Assembly (NCBI GenBank): GCA_027310725.1
Contig: DAIDAG010000068.1
Location: forward strand, 1 to 64,000
DNA: 64,000 nucleotides
Direction: 5' to 3'
Origin: Sideroxydans sp.
GTDB lineage: Bacteria > Pseudomonadota > Gammaproteobacteria > Burkholderiales > Gallionellaceae
The stretch's first letter is position 1; each line of letters opens with the position of its first letter. Under the pieces are notes generated by a model. That model had not been told where the DNA came from. It searched no databases and worked only from the letters and a program-made list of their open reading frames with translations. Below, piece after piece: positions 47,880 to 59,927 of this stretch. A program made the position numbers and the translations under genes.

Positions 47880-48803
47880 TTATTTGCCCGACCTGGCGGC
47901 CACGTCGCGCAATAATGGCAAGTACTGCGGCCAGCGCGCAACTGGGCCGATGTTGGAAAACACTACGACACCATGTTTGTCCAGAATATACGTGGTGGGG
48001 AAAGCTGGGGCAATGTCGCGATCCCGTATCTTCATGCCATTTCCCAAAGATAGCATACTCATCTCCTTGGCCCTTATTCCCGAATCAGACAACGGTAGAT
48101 TCAAATGTTGTTCCAACATCCACTGGCTAGATTTTTGGAAATCTTCTTGCACCTGAAGCAAGACCATCTGTATATCTGCTAAAGGTTCCAATGATTTATG
48201 CAGACGCTGCAAATCAGGCATTTCGCTGCGGCAATGTGGGCACCAGGAACCCCAGAAATGTAGCAAAACCACTTTGCCGCGCAATTCGGATAACGTTATG
48301 CCCCTCCCTGATGCATCCGTGAAAGCCAGATTGAAAAATCGCTCGCCGCGATTCAGTCCGACATGAGCGCGGTTAGCCTGGTCAAGATTCAGGTACGGGC
48401 CCCAAAGCCGGGCCCAAGCATGAGCATCAAATACCACCTGATCATCCAGTGCATAGACGATACATGTTTGGCCGCTATCATCCCTGCAAGTCTGCAAGGC
48501 GCGGTCGGAAGCGGATTGGACAGTGGCTTCTCCGCTTTTCCAAGACCATGCACCACCCGGCGCGATGGCGAAAGCCCTGTGTTTTCCGGACGCAAGAAAT
48601 TCACTGTAGGCATCCTGTCCTGCACTGTCCAGATGTGGAACCGCCTTGATGTTGCCCAATGTCGCCGAAAGCCCAGTCAATGGAAATAAACAGATCAGGA
48701 TCGATAGCGCAGGCCATATTACGGTTCTGGAAATATCAAGACCGAACATTGATGTTGTCGACTCGGTACGCATTCCATCGACGCCAGTCGAATGTTCGTG
48801 CAT
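47880..48803 (-). CDS. TlpA/redoxin-domain protein with an additional N-terminal domain
   Basis: VVLLHFWGSWCPHCRSEMPDLQRLH thioredoxin-like active site; N-terminal AFAIAPGGAWSWKSGEATVQSASDRALQTC; start uncertain. Confidence 0.8.
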   Translation of the reverse strand: MHEHSTGVDGMRTESTTSMFGLDISRTVIWPALSILICLFPLTGLSATLGNIKAVPHLDSAGQDAYSEFLASGKHRAFAIAPGGAWSWKSGEATVQSASDRALQTCRDDSGQTCIVYALDDQVVFDAHAWARLWGPYLNLDQANRAHVGLNRGERFFNLAFTDASGRGITLSELRGKVVLLHFWGSWCPHCRSEMPDLQRLHKSLEPLADIQMVLLQVQEDFQKSSQWMLEQHLNLPLSDSGIRAKEMSMLSLGNGMKIRDRDIAPAFPTTYILDKHGVVVFSNIGPVARWPQYLPLLRDVAARSGK

Positions 48804-48874
48804 GACTTTCGTATCATCACCGCAACAAACGCCGCTACTTGTAGCGGTGTTTGTTGGCGCCGAAAGCGGCAGGT

Positions 48875-49480
48875 TCACTCCACTTCTTCCCAACCTGTGA
48901 TCATCGTCTTGATGTGCGCAGTGGGCTTATGCCCTGTGGTTGTCAGATAGACGTGTGCAATAAAGAAAACCAGCATCATGAAAGCCCCGGCCGTATGCAC
49001 GAGCGCCACGATTTCGAGACTCAGATAGGTATCTACACCCCAGATTTTCCAATAGGCGTAGAAAAGGTAGAACAGGCCTGAACCCCAGATGATAGGCGAA
49101 AGTACCGACAGTAGCGCGAGGTACGCCAATCGTTGCAACGGATTGTGCTTTTTCTCTGCAGTTTTATGAAATGGATTCGGTGCGTCGCGGAAAATGCCGA
49201 AGGCGTAGTAACGAACCATCGTATCCACTTTCTTCAGCGTCGGGATGTATTGCCTCCATTCACCAGTGGTGAATTGCCAGAAAATGGTGAGGGCCCAGAG
49301 AACCAGCAAAGTCCAGGCAAAGATGGTGTGGAGGTTTACCGCCTGTTCGAAACCGAACAAATTGTATGTGCCGTGCACTTCGAAGCCGGTGACCATCATG
49401 GCGATGACGAGTGCGGCCTGTGACCAGTGCCAGAAACGTTCATAGCGTTTGTAGAGATAGATACGGTTCTCTGCGTTCAT
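48875..49480 (-). CDS. cytochrome b561/b6-type membrane protein
   Basis: RYERFWHWSQAALVIAMMVTGFEVHG; 4 TM with conserved His. Confidence 0.87.
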   Translation of the reverse strand: MNAENRIYLYKRYERFWHWSQAALVIAMMVTGFEVHGTYNLFGFEQAVNLHTIFAWTLLVLWALTIFWQFTTGEWRQYIPTLKKVDTMVRYYAFGIFRDAPNPFHKTAEKKHNPLQRLAYLALLSVLSPIIWGSGLFYLFYAYWKIWGVDTYLSLEIVALVHTAGAFMMLVFFIAHVYLTTTGHKPTAHIKTMITGWEEVE

Positions 49481-51135
49481 TTGTTTTGCCCTTTTTTCTT
49501 ACTGGTATAAATACGAAGGCCACCGTGAATCATTATTCCTATCAGCGACAGCAGAACCAGCGTCCACCCCGCCATATCGAGCAACCGGTTGCTGTCGCGG
49601 GAGGGCATATACACACCCTCTATACCCTTCAAACGCCCGTTTTTGCTGTGGCATTGAGCACAGGATAAAGCGTCCTCTTCGGGCGCAACCATATGGGTGA
49701 TCGGCCAGGTCATCTCGGTGTTGACGAATCCGTACTCGCCACTGTATTTCAGGCCAGCAGCCTTCATTCCGGCACCGATTGCTTTCTGCCAATCGTAGTT
49801 GTGCCACAGGGCCGTCTCGTCCTCTCCTGCCGTATGTTGTACGGTCAGGATGCTATTCACCTTGTCATAGGGTTGTTTGCCGCGATGAACCTTGGTAGGC
49901 CAGATGCGTGAGCCGGGATCGTTCGGACTGCCACCCACTTCATTGATCTGCACGGTCTTGCTCGGATCGATCTTGTCTCCTATCACCTTGTAAGTCGAAA
50001 CGCCATTGAACCAACGGTATTCGGGTATGACGTAGGAATCCCACACCCATGCACCCTTTTTTGAGTCGAAAGCCCGACGCCCCGCACTATCCTTGCGCGA
50101 TATCGGATTGCCATCCGGTCCCATGGTGGTAGCTTGGGACCAGTCCCAACTCAACTCGGTGCCGATATCGTCGCGTGCGTACTCCGGAATATGACAAGTC
50201 TGGCAAGCGACTTTTTCCGTGTGCTGGTTAAGAATAGCCATAAAGCCATGGTGTGGTTTGTCGCCGTGACATGATTGGCAGGATGCAGGTGATTCGTCCG
50301 TTTTGCCACGAATATGTGCCGGGCCGCTGACTGCCGCCGCAACGTTGTAGCGACTCCCAGAAATCTGATGACTGGATGTGGCGTGGCACGTTACACAGGT
50401 GAAATTCAGACCTTTTTCATCCATGTGCACGTCGAGATATTTGCCAGGGTGCTGCAACGAACTATCGAGATCGCCGTGTTTCGCACCGTTAGCACCTGCG
50501 CCGAAGAAATGGCAGGAACCGCAGTTGCTGCGGCTTGGCCTGCCGATGCTCTGCGCCACTTTCTTGAGATCAGCAGGTTCAACGAACTTGCCTGATCCCT
50601 TCGGAAACTCAACGCGCTTGTACACCGGGCGTCCGGCGTCACCCGGCAGCTTGCGGTAAGTACCGGTCGTGTCGTGGCATACCAGACAATCGACGTTCTT
50701 TTCGACACTGAAGTCGAAACTGCTGTCTTTCCAACCGTAACCCGCATGACATGCCATGCAATCCTTTTCATTTGAAATCGGAGAGGTGCAGTAGTTGTTG
50801 ATGATATTTTTCTTGCCGCGCTTCTGCCCGGTCTTGGGATCGACCGATTCCCAGGTCCAGTGCTTGGTGTGCTGAACTTGCTTTGCAGCCTCGGTGTGAC
50901 AGATCAGGCAGGCTTGCGTCACTTCCGGACCGGTCTTGAAATTTTTCTGCAGTTCTTTGAATTTACTGTGGTCTGCCGTGGAAGCGTCTTTGGACTTGCT
51001 GGTTGAAGCGGTTTGTTGCACCGCTTGCGGAGCGATCGCCGCATCTTGCTTGGCGGGCATAGCGAAGGCGGTCAGCGTTGTTAGTACCATGCCGGTGGTC
51101 AATACCGGCAAAGTCATTCTGAATCTAGATGACAT
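49477..51135 (-). CDS. octaheme c-type cytochrome, OTR (octaheme tetrathionate reductase) family
   Basis: Eight CxxCH motifs (CLICH, CMACH, CLVCH, CGSCH, CVTCH, CQSCH, CQTCH, CAQCH), signal peptide, C-terminal TM. Confidence 0.88.
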   Translation of the reverse strand: MSSRFRMTLPVLTTGMVLTTLTAFAMPAKQDAAIAPQAVQQTASTSKSKDASTADHSKFKELQKNFKTGPEVTQACLICHTEAAKQVQHTKHWTWESVDPKTGQKRGKKNIINNYCTSPISNEKDCMACHAGYGWKDSSFDFSVEKNVDCLVCHDTTGTYRKLPGDAGRPVYKRVEFPKGSGKFVEPADLKKVAQSIGRPSRSNCGSCHFFGAGANGAKHGDLDSSLQHPGKYLDVHMDEKGLNFTCVTCHATSSHQISGSRYNVAAAVSGPAHIRGKTDESPASCQSCHGDKPHHGFMAILNQHTEKVACQTCHIPEYARDDIGTELSWDWSQATTMGPDGNPISRKDSAGRRAFDSKKGAWVWDSYVIPEYRWFNGVSTYKVIGDKIDPSKTVQINEVGGSPNDPGSRIWPTKVHRGKQPYDKVNSILTVQHTAGEDETALWHNYDWQKAIGAGMKAAGLKYSGEYGFVNTEMTWPITHMVAPEEDALSCAQCHSKNGRLKGIEGVYMPSRDSNRLLDMAGWTLVLLSLIGIMIHGGLRIYTSKKKGQNK

Positions 51136-51195
51136 GATGTTCCCTTGATTTGACTGGGTGTGAAAATTACATGGACGCAGATCGCGATGTCTGTA

Positions 51196-51747
51196 TTAGC
51201 AGCCGCCCGCCGCGCCAGCACCTGAACCGCCGCTAGCTCCGGCACCGGGAGTGCCCTTGATCATTGCGGGCGCAGGTTTGCTCGGATCGAACTGGATGAA
51301 TTTGGCCTGATCTGCGGCGACATGACTCATGGTCTCGCCCACCATGGAACCGAACATCCCTCCCATGAATCCTGCGTTCATCATGCCAATATAGGTTTTA
51401 CCATCGTTTTTCTTATAGACCGATATCTTGCAAGGCATCAGGTTGGAGAGGAAACGAACCGAATCATCCTTGAGAATCGGTCCGGAATATTTTGTACTGC
51501 AAGCTTCGATCAAGAGCACCGGCAAGGTGTTCCCGCCATCCGCCTCGACTGCCTTTCCCGGATTGCGCAGGCCGGATAGCGCCCAGCCATTGCCTGTATT
51601 CTGAATATTTTGCTGAATGCGAGCGACAGTCTCTTCCACACCGAATGGACTTTGTACTTCCCTGAACATCATGCTCCCCATGAAGTTGTAAACGAGCACT
51701 CCGAAAAAACACGCTCCCGCGATAAAACCACCGACGACTTTCAACAT
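51196..51747 (-). CDS. DUF302-domain protein with N-terminal membrane anchor and Gly/Ala-rich tail
   Basis: DUF302 pattern (VEETVARIQQNIQNTGNGWALSG...VLLIEACSTKYSGPILKDD). Confidence 0.75.
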   Translation of the reverse strand: MLKVVGGFIAGACFFGVLVYNFMGSMMFREVQSPFGVEETVARIQQNIQNTGNGWALSGLRNPGKAVEADGGNTLPVLLIEACSTKYSGPILKDDSVRFLSNLMPCKISVYKKNDGKTYIGMMNAGFMGGMFGSMVGETMSHVAADQAKFIQFDPSKPAPAMIKGTPGAGASGGSGAGAAGGC

Positions 51748-51850
51748 CCTGGAACCCTCCCTTTAGCGTCATTTAAAATAATTAATGAATGAATGCAGAC
51801 CAGTTAACAGCATGTATGGCCCGTTCCGTCGCGATGCGTAGATAGCCTCA

Positions 51851-52237
51851 TTAACAAATGCAACCACCCCCTCCAGGAAGCTTATGCTGCCTCTGGATCC
51901 TGTAGTTATGTGAGATAGCAGGCTTGATCACACCATTGAGGAAGTTGCACACCGCTTTTCGCGGATCGCTTTCACCACAGGTGATCACTTGAATACCACG
52001 CTGGGCCAGCTTCTCGACGAATCCTTGACTGGCATTCGCCGTAAGAATGACATCCATATCGTCCAGCGGATGTTTGCCTCCAGAGAACGCATGGAAAGAC
52101 ATTTTTATGGGAAGATCGAGCCACACTATCGCAGGGACATCGCAAGGGGTACCGACCTCGAAGATGATGAAGCGACGACTCTTTCCGGCATCTCCAGTAA
52201 CGCTCTTGAAGTTTTGGCTGGTAATCGCAATTTTCAT
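51851..52237 (-). CDS. NifX/dinitrogenase iron-molybdenum cofactor-like domain protein with C-terminal GGGGCIC
   Basis: MKIAITSQNFKSVTGDAGKSRRFIIFEV...DDMDVILTANASQGFVEKLAQRGIQVI; start chosen at MKIAIT. Confidence 0.82.
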   Translation of the reverse strand: MKIAITSQNFKSVTGDAGKSRRFIIFEVGTPCDVPAIVWLDLPIKMSFHAFSGGKHPLDDMDVILTANASQGFVEKLAQRGIQVITCGESDPRKAVCNFLNGVIKPAISHNYRIQRQHKLPGGGGCIC

Positions 52238-52271
52238 ATCGTTTATTCCAGTTACAAGACTCTTGAAAAAG

Positions 52272-52529
<258 letters not shown>

Positions 52530-52663
52530 TCACTCCTAAAACTTGATCCATTTGTTTTCTCGCACCGCAAAAGCAATGCAAACCTGTTCACATCCTCAAT
52601 GAAGCTCACCTCGTGATTCCAATGACCGGCGCAAGTGAGGACGTCTTGCACACCAAAAAAATA

Positions 52664-52686
52664 CCTGTGACGCTTCGCGTCACAGG
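52664..52686 (-). terminator. stem-loop terminator for transcription on the minus strand
   Basis: Perfect 10-bp stem CCTGTGACGC/GCGTCACAGG; T-rich tract follows on the minus strand. Confidence 0.65.
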
Positions 52687-53172
52687 AAGAGTCTGAATGG
52701 AGGGAGTATCCAATCAGTGAGGCGTCAAACTGCTTTCATTGCAAACAAGTTGTATGCAATTCCTATTGAGCAACCATCATGCCAGTAAGGTAAATTATTA
52801 CCTTTGATTTTATTTTTCAAAAAGATATGAATAAATGCTATTGACAATGAATTGATTGATACGCCATAAGTGACATTCAATACCCGCCGTGACTGCCACA
52901 AATGACACCATACTCAACCCGTTCAAAGAATCGGGAGATATGTTCAACTTGCTGATTAGCTTCGTGCGGTGGTAGAAAAAAATGGGGCGCCACGCCATCG
53001 ACGATATGAGCTCGTGGCATCTGCAACTTTAGTGGCGTTGGAATGAGCCGGTCCGACCAAAACCATGCTCGAAAGTGAAATGTTCAGTTACAAAAAACGC
53101 ATTCACCGGCCCTTGCGGTCGCGAACTGGTGGAAACAGTCCGTAGTAACAGACGTCGGTGAAAATCCCTGTC

Positions 53173-54942
<1,770 letters not shown>

Positions 54943-54952
54943 GTCGTGTTCC

Positions 54953-55399
54953 TCAAACGTTCAGAAATTCCGCCAGAATGCGGTATTGCGCTGCGCTTTC
55001 GGCATTGTCGGTGCCGCGACCGGCAGCGATGCTCTCGCTGGTTCGCGCCATGCGTGCGTGCATCGCGGCATTCCATGCAGGGCTGTCGCCTGGCTCGGCA
55101 GGCTTGAGGCTGGCTACCGCGGCCTGCGCAACAAAATGACCAGCCTGACTATTCCAGTCGCACTCTTTTCCGCACTGGGTAAAACTGTCCACGCTGGCTT
55201 TTTTGGCCGATTGAGCAGCGGCGGCAAGCTCGTCCTCGGTAATGTCTGCGCGCTTGGCTGCGTTGATCGCGCCTTTTACTCTGGGATCTTTGCTCAGCAC
55301 CAGCACGTTTTCTGCAAAACGCGCCGCGACCAAGCGCTGCCCTGCCCTGGACAGTTTGCTCAAGGCGGCCTTGAAATCGCTGTCGTTATCGATGGCCAT
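54953..55399 (-). CDS. protein of unknown function within the hydrogenase operon
   Basis: 148-aa ORF between isp2 and hupL. Confidence 0.75.
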   Translation of the reverse strand: MAIDNDSDFKAALSKLSRAGQRLVAARFAENVLVLSKDPRVKGAINAAKRADITEDELAAAAQSAKKASVDSFTQCGKECDWNSQAGHFVAQAAVASLKPAEPGDSPAWNAAMHARMARTSESIAAGRGTDNAESAAQYRILAEFLNV

Positions 55400-55402
55400 C
55401 GT

Positions 55403-56674
55403 CTATTCTCCTTCCGTCAGGTGATCGGCGATCATCTCGGTAAGCCCTACCACTGGAATATTCATGTGGTAGTGCTCCAATCCTTCCTCCAGCACGATGC
55501 GGCAATTGGCACAGGCAGTCACCAGAGTCTTCGCGCCGGTCTCTTCCAGTTGCGATTTCTTCTTCTTGAACGCCTGCAGTCGTAATGGTTCTGCTTCTTC
55601 GATAGCACTCACGCCACCTCCGCCTCCGCAGCACCAGTTCATCTGCCCGTGGTCGGTCGTATCCACAAAATTCTTCGCCACCATCTTCAGCAGGTTGCGC
55701 GGTTGCTCCAGTACGCCTCCGCGCCGCACCAATTGGCAAGGGTCGTGGAAGGTAAGCAGCGCATCCTCGAAGCCCGTGGTCTTCAGCAGCCCGGCGCTGC
55801 GGAAGCCGTCCAGCACTTCCAGGATATGCAGTACGTCGAAGGTATACGGACGCCCCACCAGATTTGGGCCCTCCCAGCGCAATGCCGTATAGGCGTGGCC
55901 GCACTCCGGGCTGATCACCGTTTTGACCTTGAGCTTTTCCGCGCCATCGACGATGCGCTGCACGAGTATCTTGGCGATGTCGGAAACACCGATCTGAATT
56001 CCGCTGTTTGTGGCTTCGAACGCTTCAGAGCACAGCGTCCAGGTCTTGCCGGCCTGCTTCATGATCTTGGCTACCGCGGCAAGGTATTCCGGAAAGTTGA
56101 TGATCTCCATCGAGGACATCAATACCAGGTATTCCGCACCTGCCACGTCCAGCGGGATCTCGATGCCGGTGTCTGCCTGCACATGCTTCATCTGCGCCTT
56201 CACCGCAGGCAGGCGTATGCCCATGGGACTGCCGATCTCTACAGAACGCGTGCTTGCCCCGATCAAATCGGCCGGAGCGTGGCCTGAAGCGGCCATGCCT
56301 TCACGCATCTTGCGGATCATGTAGGTCATGTCGTTGCCTACCGGGCAAGCCATGGCACAACGGGAGCACATGGTGCAACTGTTGTAAACAAGAGGCTTCC
56401 ATTCCTCAAGTTCTGCATCGGTGACCGGCTTGGACAGGCCGAGCATTTTTCCCAGCTTGCCCAGCAAGGTATATTCCTGCTTCCAGACGCGGCGCAACGG
56501 CTCAAGTTTGTGGATGGGAGTGTATTGCGGGTCGCCGGTTTCCGTGTAGAACAGACAAGCTTCTGCACACAGTCCGCAATGCACGCAGCTTGAAAAGAAA
56601 CTGGCGATCGGCGCATCGATCACTTCCTTGAAGGCATTGATGCCTTTGGCGAGGTTCACACTCATATTGATGCC
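55403..56674 (-). CDS. isp2: Isp2, HdrD-like iron-sulfur protein of Isp-type hydrogenase
   Basis: CVHCGLCAEACLFY, CTMCSRCAMACPVG, CCG motif WCCGGGGG; located between isp1 and hupL; start taken at MSVNLAKG. Confidence 0.88.
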   Translation of the reverse strand, partial: GINMSVNLAKGINAFKEVIDAPIASFFSSCVHCGLCAEACLFYTETGDPQYTPIHKLEPLRRVWKQEYTLLGKLGKMLGLSKPVTDAELEEWKPLVYNSCTMCSRCAMACPVGNDMTYMIRKMREGMAASGHAPADLIGASTRSVEIGSPMGIRLPAVKAQMKHVQADTGIEIPLDVAGAEYLVLMSSMEIINFPEYLAAVAKIMKQAGKTWTLCSEAFEATNSGIQIGVSDIAKILVQRIVDGAEKLKVKTVISPECGHAYTALRWEGPNLVGRPYTFDVLHILEVLDGFRSAGLLKTTGFEDALLTFHDPCQLVRRGGVLEQPRNLLKMVAKNFVDTTDHGQMNWCCGGGGGVSAIEEAEPLRLQAFKKKKSQLEETGAKTLVTACANCRIVLEEGLEHYHMNIPVVGLTEMIADHLTEGE

Positions 56675-56705
56675 TCCTTTCGACCGGCAGTGCTCCACGA
56701 ACTCG

Positions 56706-56889
56706 GGCGTCGGCCTCCGGCGTCACTCGCGGACGCTCTCATCCCCGCTGTGCGGGGCCCCTGATCGCTGCTCATGACTCGGCCTCTTGTGCTTTCGGCT
56801 GTAAACCTCAATTTCAGGCGTCGGCCTCCGGCGCCACTCGCGGACGCTCTCATCCCCGCTGTGCGGGGCCCCTGATCGCTGCTCATGAC
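56706..56889. repeat. two 73-bp direct repeats (56706-56778 and 56817-56889, one mismatch) between isp1 and isp2
   Basis: Both copies read GGCGTCGGCCTCCGGCGYCACTCGCGGACGCTCTCATCCCCGCTGTGCGGGGCCCCTGATCGCTGCTCATGAC. Confidence 0.95.
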
Positions 56890-57542
56890 GCCACCCCCTT
56901 CCGCCCGAAAATATCGCCGTTGTACCAGCGGGAAATGAACAGGGAGAATGTGTGGAACAGTTTGGTGAATGGCAGCAGTACGAGCAGCAACTCGACCGAG
57001 AACAGATGCAGCGCCAGCATCAGGGTGTATTCCACAAACAGGTGGTGATAAGCCATGTAGCCGGTCAACAAGGGAAGGAATGTCACCGCCCATGCAAGAT
57101 AATCACCGATACCCGACAGCATGCGTTTCACCGGATTATTGAGCCGGTGCGCCAGCAGTACACCCAAAGCCACCATCGCCGCCACTACCGATGCGTCGAC
57201 CAGCGGCGTTGGAAGATTCGGCCAGCGCAACCCCGTCATGCTGCGGAAGAATTCGATATGCGGAGCCAGGAAGAAGATGGCCAAAAATAGTCCCAGGTGA
57301 AAAACATAACCGCTGATATAGGTCACTGGATCGCGTTTCAACATCCCTTCCGCCGGTAATGACCGGGTAAATACGGTGCGCCAACCGCTGCCGGGCGAGT
57401 TGGCGCGAGGCTTGGAAAGATCGGCTTTGCGACCGAGGCTGAATATCTCGAACAGGCGCAATACGACACCTGCTGCAAACAACATCAACGCCCAGTTCAA
57501 CGCATTACCGCGCGCGAAAGTCAGAAGTTCAAGATGGTTCAT
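56883..57542 (-). CDS. isp1: Isp1, NarI-like cytochrome b of Isp-type hydrogenase
   Basis: Multi-TM ORF with HLFSVELLLVLLPFTKLFHTFSLFISR NarI-like region. Confidence 0.87.
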   Translation of the reverse strand: MNHLELLTFARGNALNWALMLFAAGVVLRLFEIFSLGRKADLSKPRANSPGSGWRTVFTRSLPAEGMLKRDPVTYISGYVFHLGLFLAIFFLAPHIEFFRSMTGLRWPNLPTPLVDASVVAAMVALGVLLAHRLNNPVKRMLSGIGDYLAWAVTFLPLLTGYMAYHHLFVEYTLMLALHLFSVELLLVLLPFTKLFHTFSLFISRWYNGDIFGRKGVAS

Positions 57543-58654
57543 TTTTCCTCCCGCGCTAGATCCTGCACCGTCACTGTTTCGTGAGACGCTTTGGCCGCAG
57601 CCTTGGTCGAACGATTGTGCCAGGTGATGGCCACACCGGCAGCTGCGCCGGCTGCGACAGATGCACCCAGCATCGCAGTTGTTGCCGAGACCGGCATCGA
57701 TAATGCTTTGTAGAATGGGCCTGCGTCCCAGAACTTCGGCTCCGAGCAGCCGATGCAGCCATGACCGGATTCGATGGGGAAACTTGTACCGTCATTCCAC
57801 TTTGTCGTCGCACAGGCATTGTGGGTCACCGGCCCCTTGCAACCGAGCTTGAACAGGCACCAGCCATTCCTCGCCGCCTCGTCGTCGAAAGTCTCCGCGA
57901 ACTTGCCCTGATCGTAGAATGGGCGGCGATAGCAACGGTCATGGATGGTCTCGCCGTAGAAGGATTTGGGCCGGCCCAGTGCATCCAGTTCGGGTATCCC
58001 GCCAAAAGTCAGGAAGTGGGCCAAAACACCGGTCATCACCACAGGGATGGGCGGACAGCCCGGCACGTTGATGATGGGTTTGTCCTTGACGATGTCGCTC
58101 ACCGAAACGGCGCCCGTCGGATTTGGATCGGCCATGGGAATGCCACCGTAAGTCGCGCAAGTTCCTACCGCCACGATGGCTGCCGCGCCTTTGGCGGTTT
58201 CCACCAGCATATCGTGATTGCTAATCCCGGCGATGACGGAATAGCCGGGATTGCCCATCGGGATCGAACCGTCGACGATCAACAGGTACTTGCCCTCGTT
58301 GTCCTTCATCGACTGCAAGCGGGCATGCTCGGCAGCCTCTCCGGAAGCAGCTTGCAGCGTATGGTGATAATCGAGGGAGATCATGTCGAAGATCAGGTTT
58401 TCCAGCGTCGGCGAATGCGAGCGAGTAATGGACTCTGTACAGCCGGTGCATTCCTGAAACGAGAGCCAGATCACGGATTGCCGTCGCGCTTTACTGATGG
58501 CCTCTGCCATCACGCTGGCCATCGCTGGCGGCAATGCCAACAACGCCGCCAACGAGGTACAGTATTGGAGAAATTCGCGTCGGGTGACCCCGCGCTGTGC
58601 CAAACCCTCACCCACTGTCCCGGGCAATATTTCCGTCTTCTGCGTTTTTTTCAT
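57539..58654 (-). CDS. hupS: NiFe hydrogenase small subunit with Tat signal
   Basis: TRREFLQYCTSLAAL; WLSFQECTGCTESITRSHSP; C-terminal TM anchor. Confidence 0.96.
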   Translation of the reverse strand: MKKTQKTEILPGTVGEGLAQRGVTRREFLQYCTSLAALLALPPAMASVMAEAISKARRQSVIWLSFQECTGCTESITRSHSPTLENLIFDMISLDYHHTLQAASGEAAEHARLQSMKDNEGKYLLIVDGSIPMGNPGYSVIAGISNHDMLVETAKGAAAIVAVGTCATYGGIPMADPNPTGAVSVSDIVKDKPIINVPGCPPIPVVMTGVLAHFLTFGGIPELDALGRPKSFYGETIHDRCYRRPFYDQGKFAETFDDEAARNGWCLFKLGCKGPVTHNACATTKWNDGTSFPIESGHGCIGCSEPKFWDAGPFYKALSMPVSATTAMLGASVAAGAAAGVAITWHNRSTKAAAKASHETVTVQDLAREEK

Positions 58655-58725
58655 GTCAACTCCCTGCGTTCAATGAACCACGGAATGTGCGAGAAATTTC
58701 GCGCGACCGATTTTGCTTACTCAAC

Positions 58726-59220
58726 TCACCCCATAAGTACTTGTTGTGACCGACTCCCTGCGAAACGCCTGATTATTTCAGATGCGGTGCTGCATATTTC
58801 CGGCAGAGCTGCTGCTACCGAAGGTGTCAACGCATCTCCCCATCCAACAAAAGCTGGCTGAACACCTATCAGCGCGCGCTGTTGCGGCCAGTATCCGGTC
58901 AGGAGCGAGATGGCGCGCAGATCGAGCAATCCGACTTCATGCACGGTACTCTTCCGGTTCTCACCCAGAAAACGGTCCATTTCTTCGCCTTCGAAACTGT
59001 GCATCGTACCCGGCAATTCACCAAGTTCGGCCGCATCGATCACCAGCAGTGCGTCGCATTCGCTGATTGGTACAGCCAGCGTAAAAGACAACGTACCACC
59101 GTCGATAAAATCCATGTCCTCGCTCGTGCCGAATCGTGTTTCCAGTTCGTTCATGGCAACAATACCCACCCCTTCATCGGCGAGCAACGTGTTACCAATT
59201 CCCAGAACAAGTATCCTCAT
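58726..59220 (-). CDS. hupD: hydrogenase maturation protease
   Basis: ILVLGIGNTLLADEGVGIVAMNELE motif. Confidence 0.93.
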   Translation of the reverse strand: MRILVLGIGNTLLADEGVGIVAMNELETRFGTSEDMDFIDGGTLSFTLAVPISECDALLVIDAAELGELPGTMHSFEGEEMDRFLGENRKSTVHEVGLLDLRAISLLTGYWPQQRALIGVQPAFVGWGDALTPSVAAALPEICSTASEIIRRFAGSRSQQVLMG

Positions 59221-59537
59221 GCTGTCTGCTCCGGCTTGAACGGCAGGGACGGCGCAATGTCAGGCAACATTGATGTGGTTGAAGAAGAGGGGAAGTAAGC
59301 ATCCAGATTGGTCTCACCCTGCAAAGCTGCAGCAAGACCATCGAGCGCCAGGTTAATCTCGTCGGCATGTTGAGGAGTGATTATTTCGCGAGCCTGCCCC
59401 AGAGTTGCGTAGACCCAATCGCCGGGAGAAAGCTCCTCCAGCAAAAGCGCATTCAGCCGTTCACGTCGACCGCGTCCTTCGCACCAGGCGAATACACCGT
59501 CGAGTTCGATGACATGCATGGGTATGCCAATACACAT
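59217..59537 (-). CDS. hypC: HypC/HupF-family hydrogenase maturation chaperone
   Basis: MCIGIPMHVIELDG N-terminus with essential Cys; LLEELSPGDWVYATLGQAREIITPQHA. Confidence 0.9.
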   Translation of the reverse strand: MCIGIPMHVIELDGVFAWCEGRGRRERLNALLLEELSPGDWVYATLGQAREIITPQHADEINLALDGLAAALQGETNLDAYFPSSSTTSMLPDIAPSLPFKPEQTA

Positions 59538-59572
59538 ATTGAATATCCTATCAGCTATCCGTGACAATGACA

Positions 59573-59588
59573 TGACCCATATGGGTAA
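59573..59588. promoter_or_regulatory. candidate 7-2-7 operator TGACCCA-TA-TGGGTAA upstream of hypC
   Basis: Contains perfect 12-bp palindrome ACCCATATGGGT; 36 bp upstream of hypC. Confidence 0.5.
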
Positions 59589-59927
59589 GACTAACGTCCC
59601 AATCGTATCCGGACAACTTTCCAAGGCGCATATTCTCTTATTCGCGATCAAGAGTTACCATCCGGTAGGCATTCTAATACGAGTCGAAATCAAAATAACA
59701 TGAGAGAAATAGTGCGGTATTATCGATATGACATCACTTGCATATATCTATATTACTCCCTTGCTTTCGACATTGCCCATTAGGGGTTAAATCCTGACGT
59801 AACTCAAAACTGCACGGCATCCGGGAATCCACCAAGCCCAAATAGCCGGCTGTTTGGAATAAGGCTTGATGCTTGAGAATCAAAGCGCGATATGCGCCAT
59901 ACAAAAGAGAAAGAGAAGGAGAGTTAC

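Noticed and set aside
56662-57093. 143-aa minus-strand ORF with internal repeats (MSSDQGPRTAGMRASAS twice)
   Set aside because: Its repeated sequence is the translation of the 73-bp DNA repeats and it overlaps isp1 and isp2; better explained as non-coding repeat DNA.
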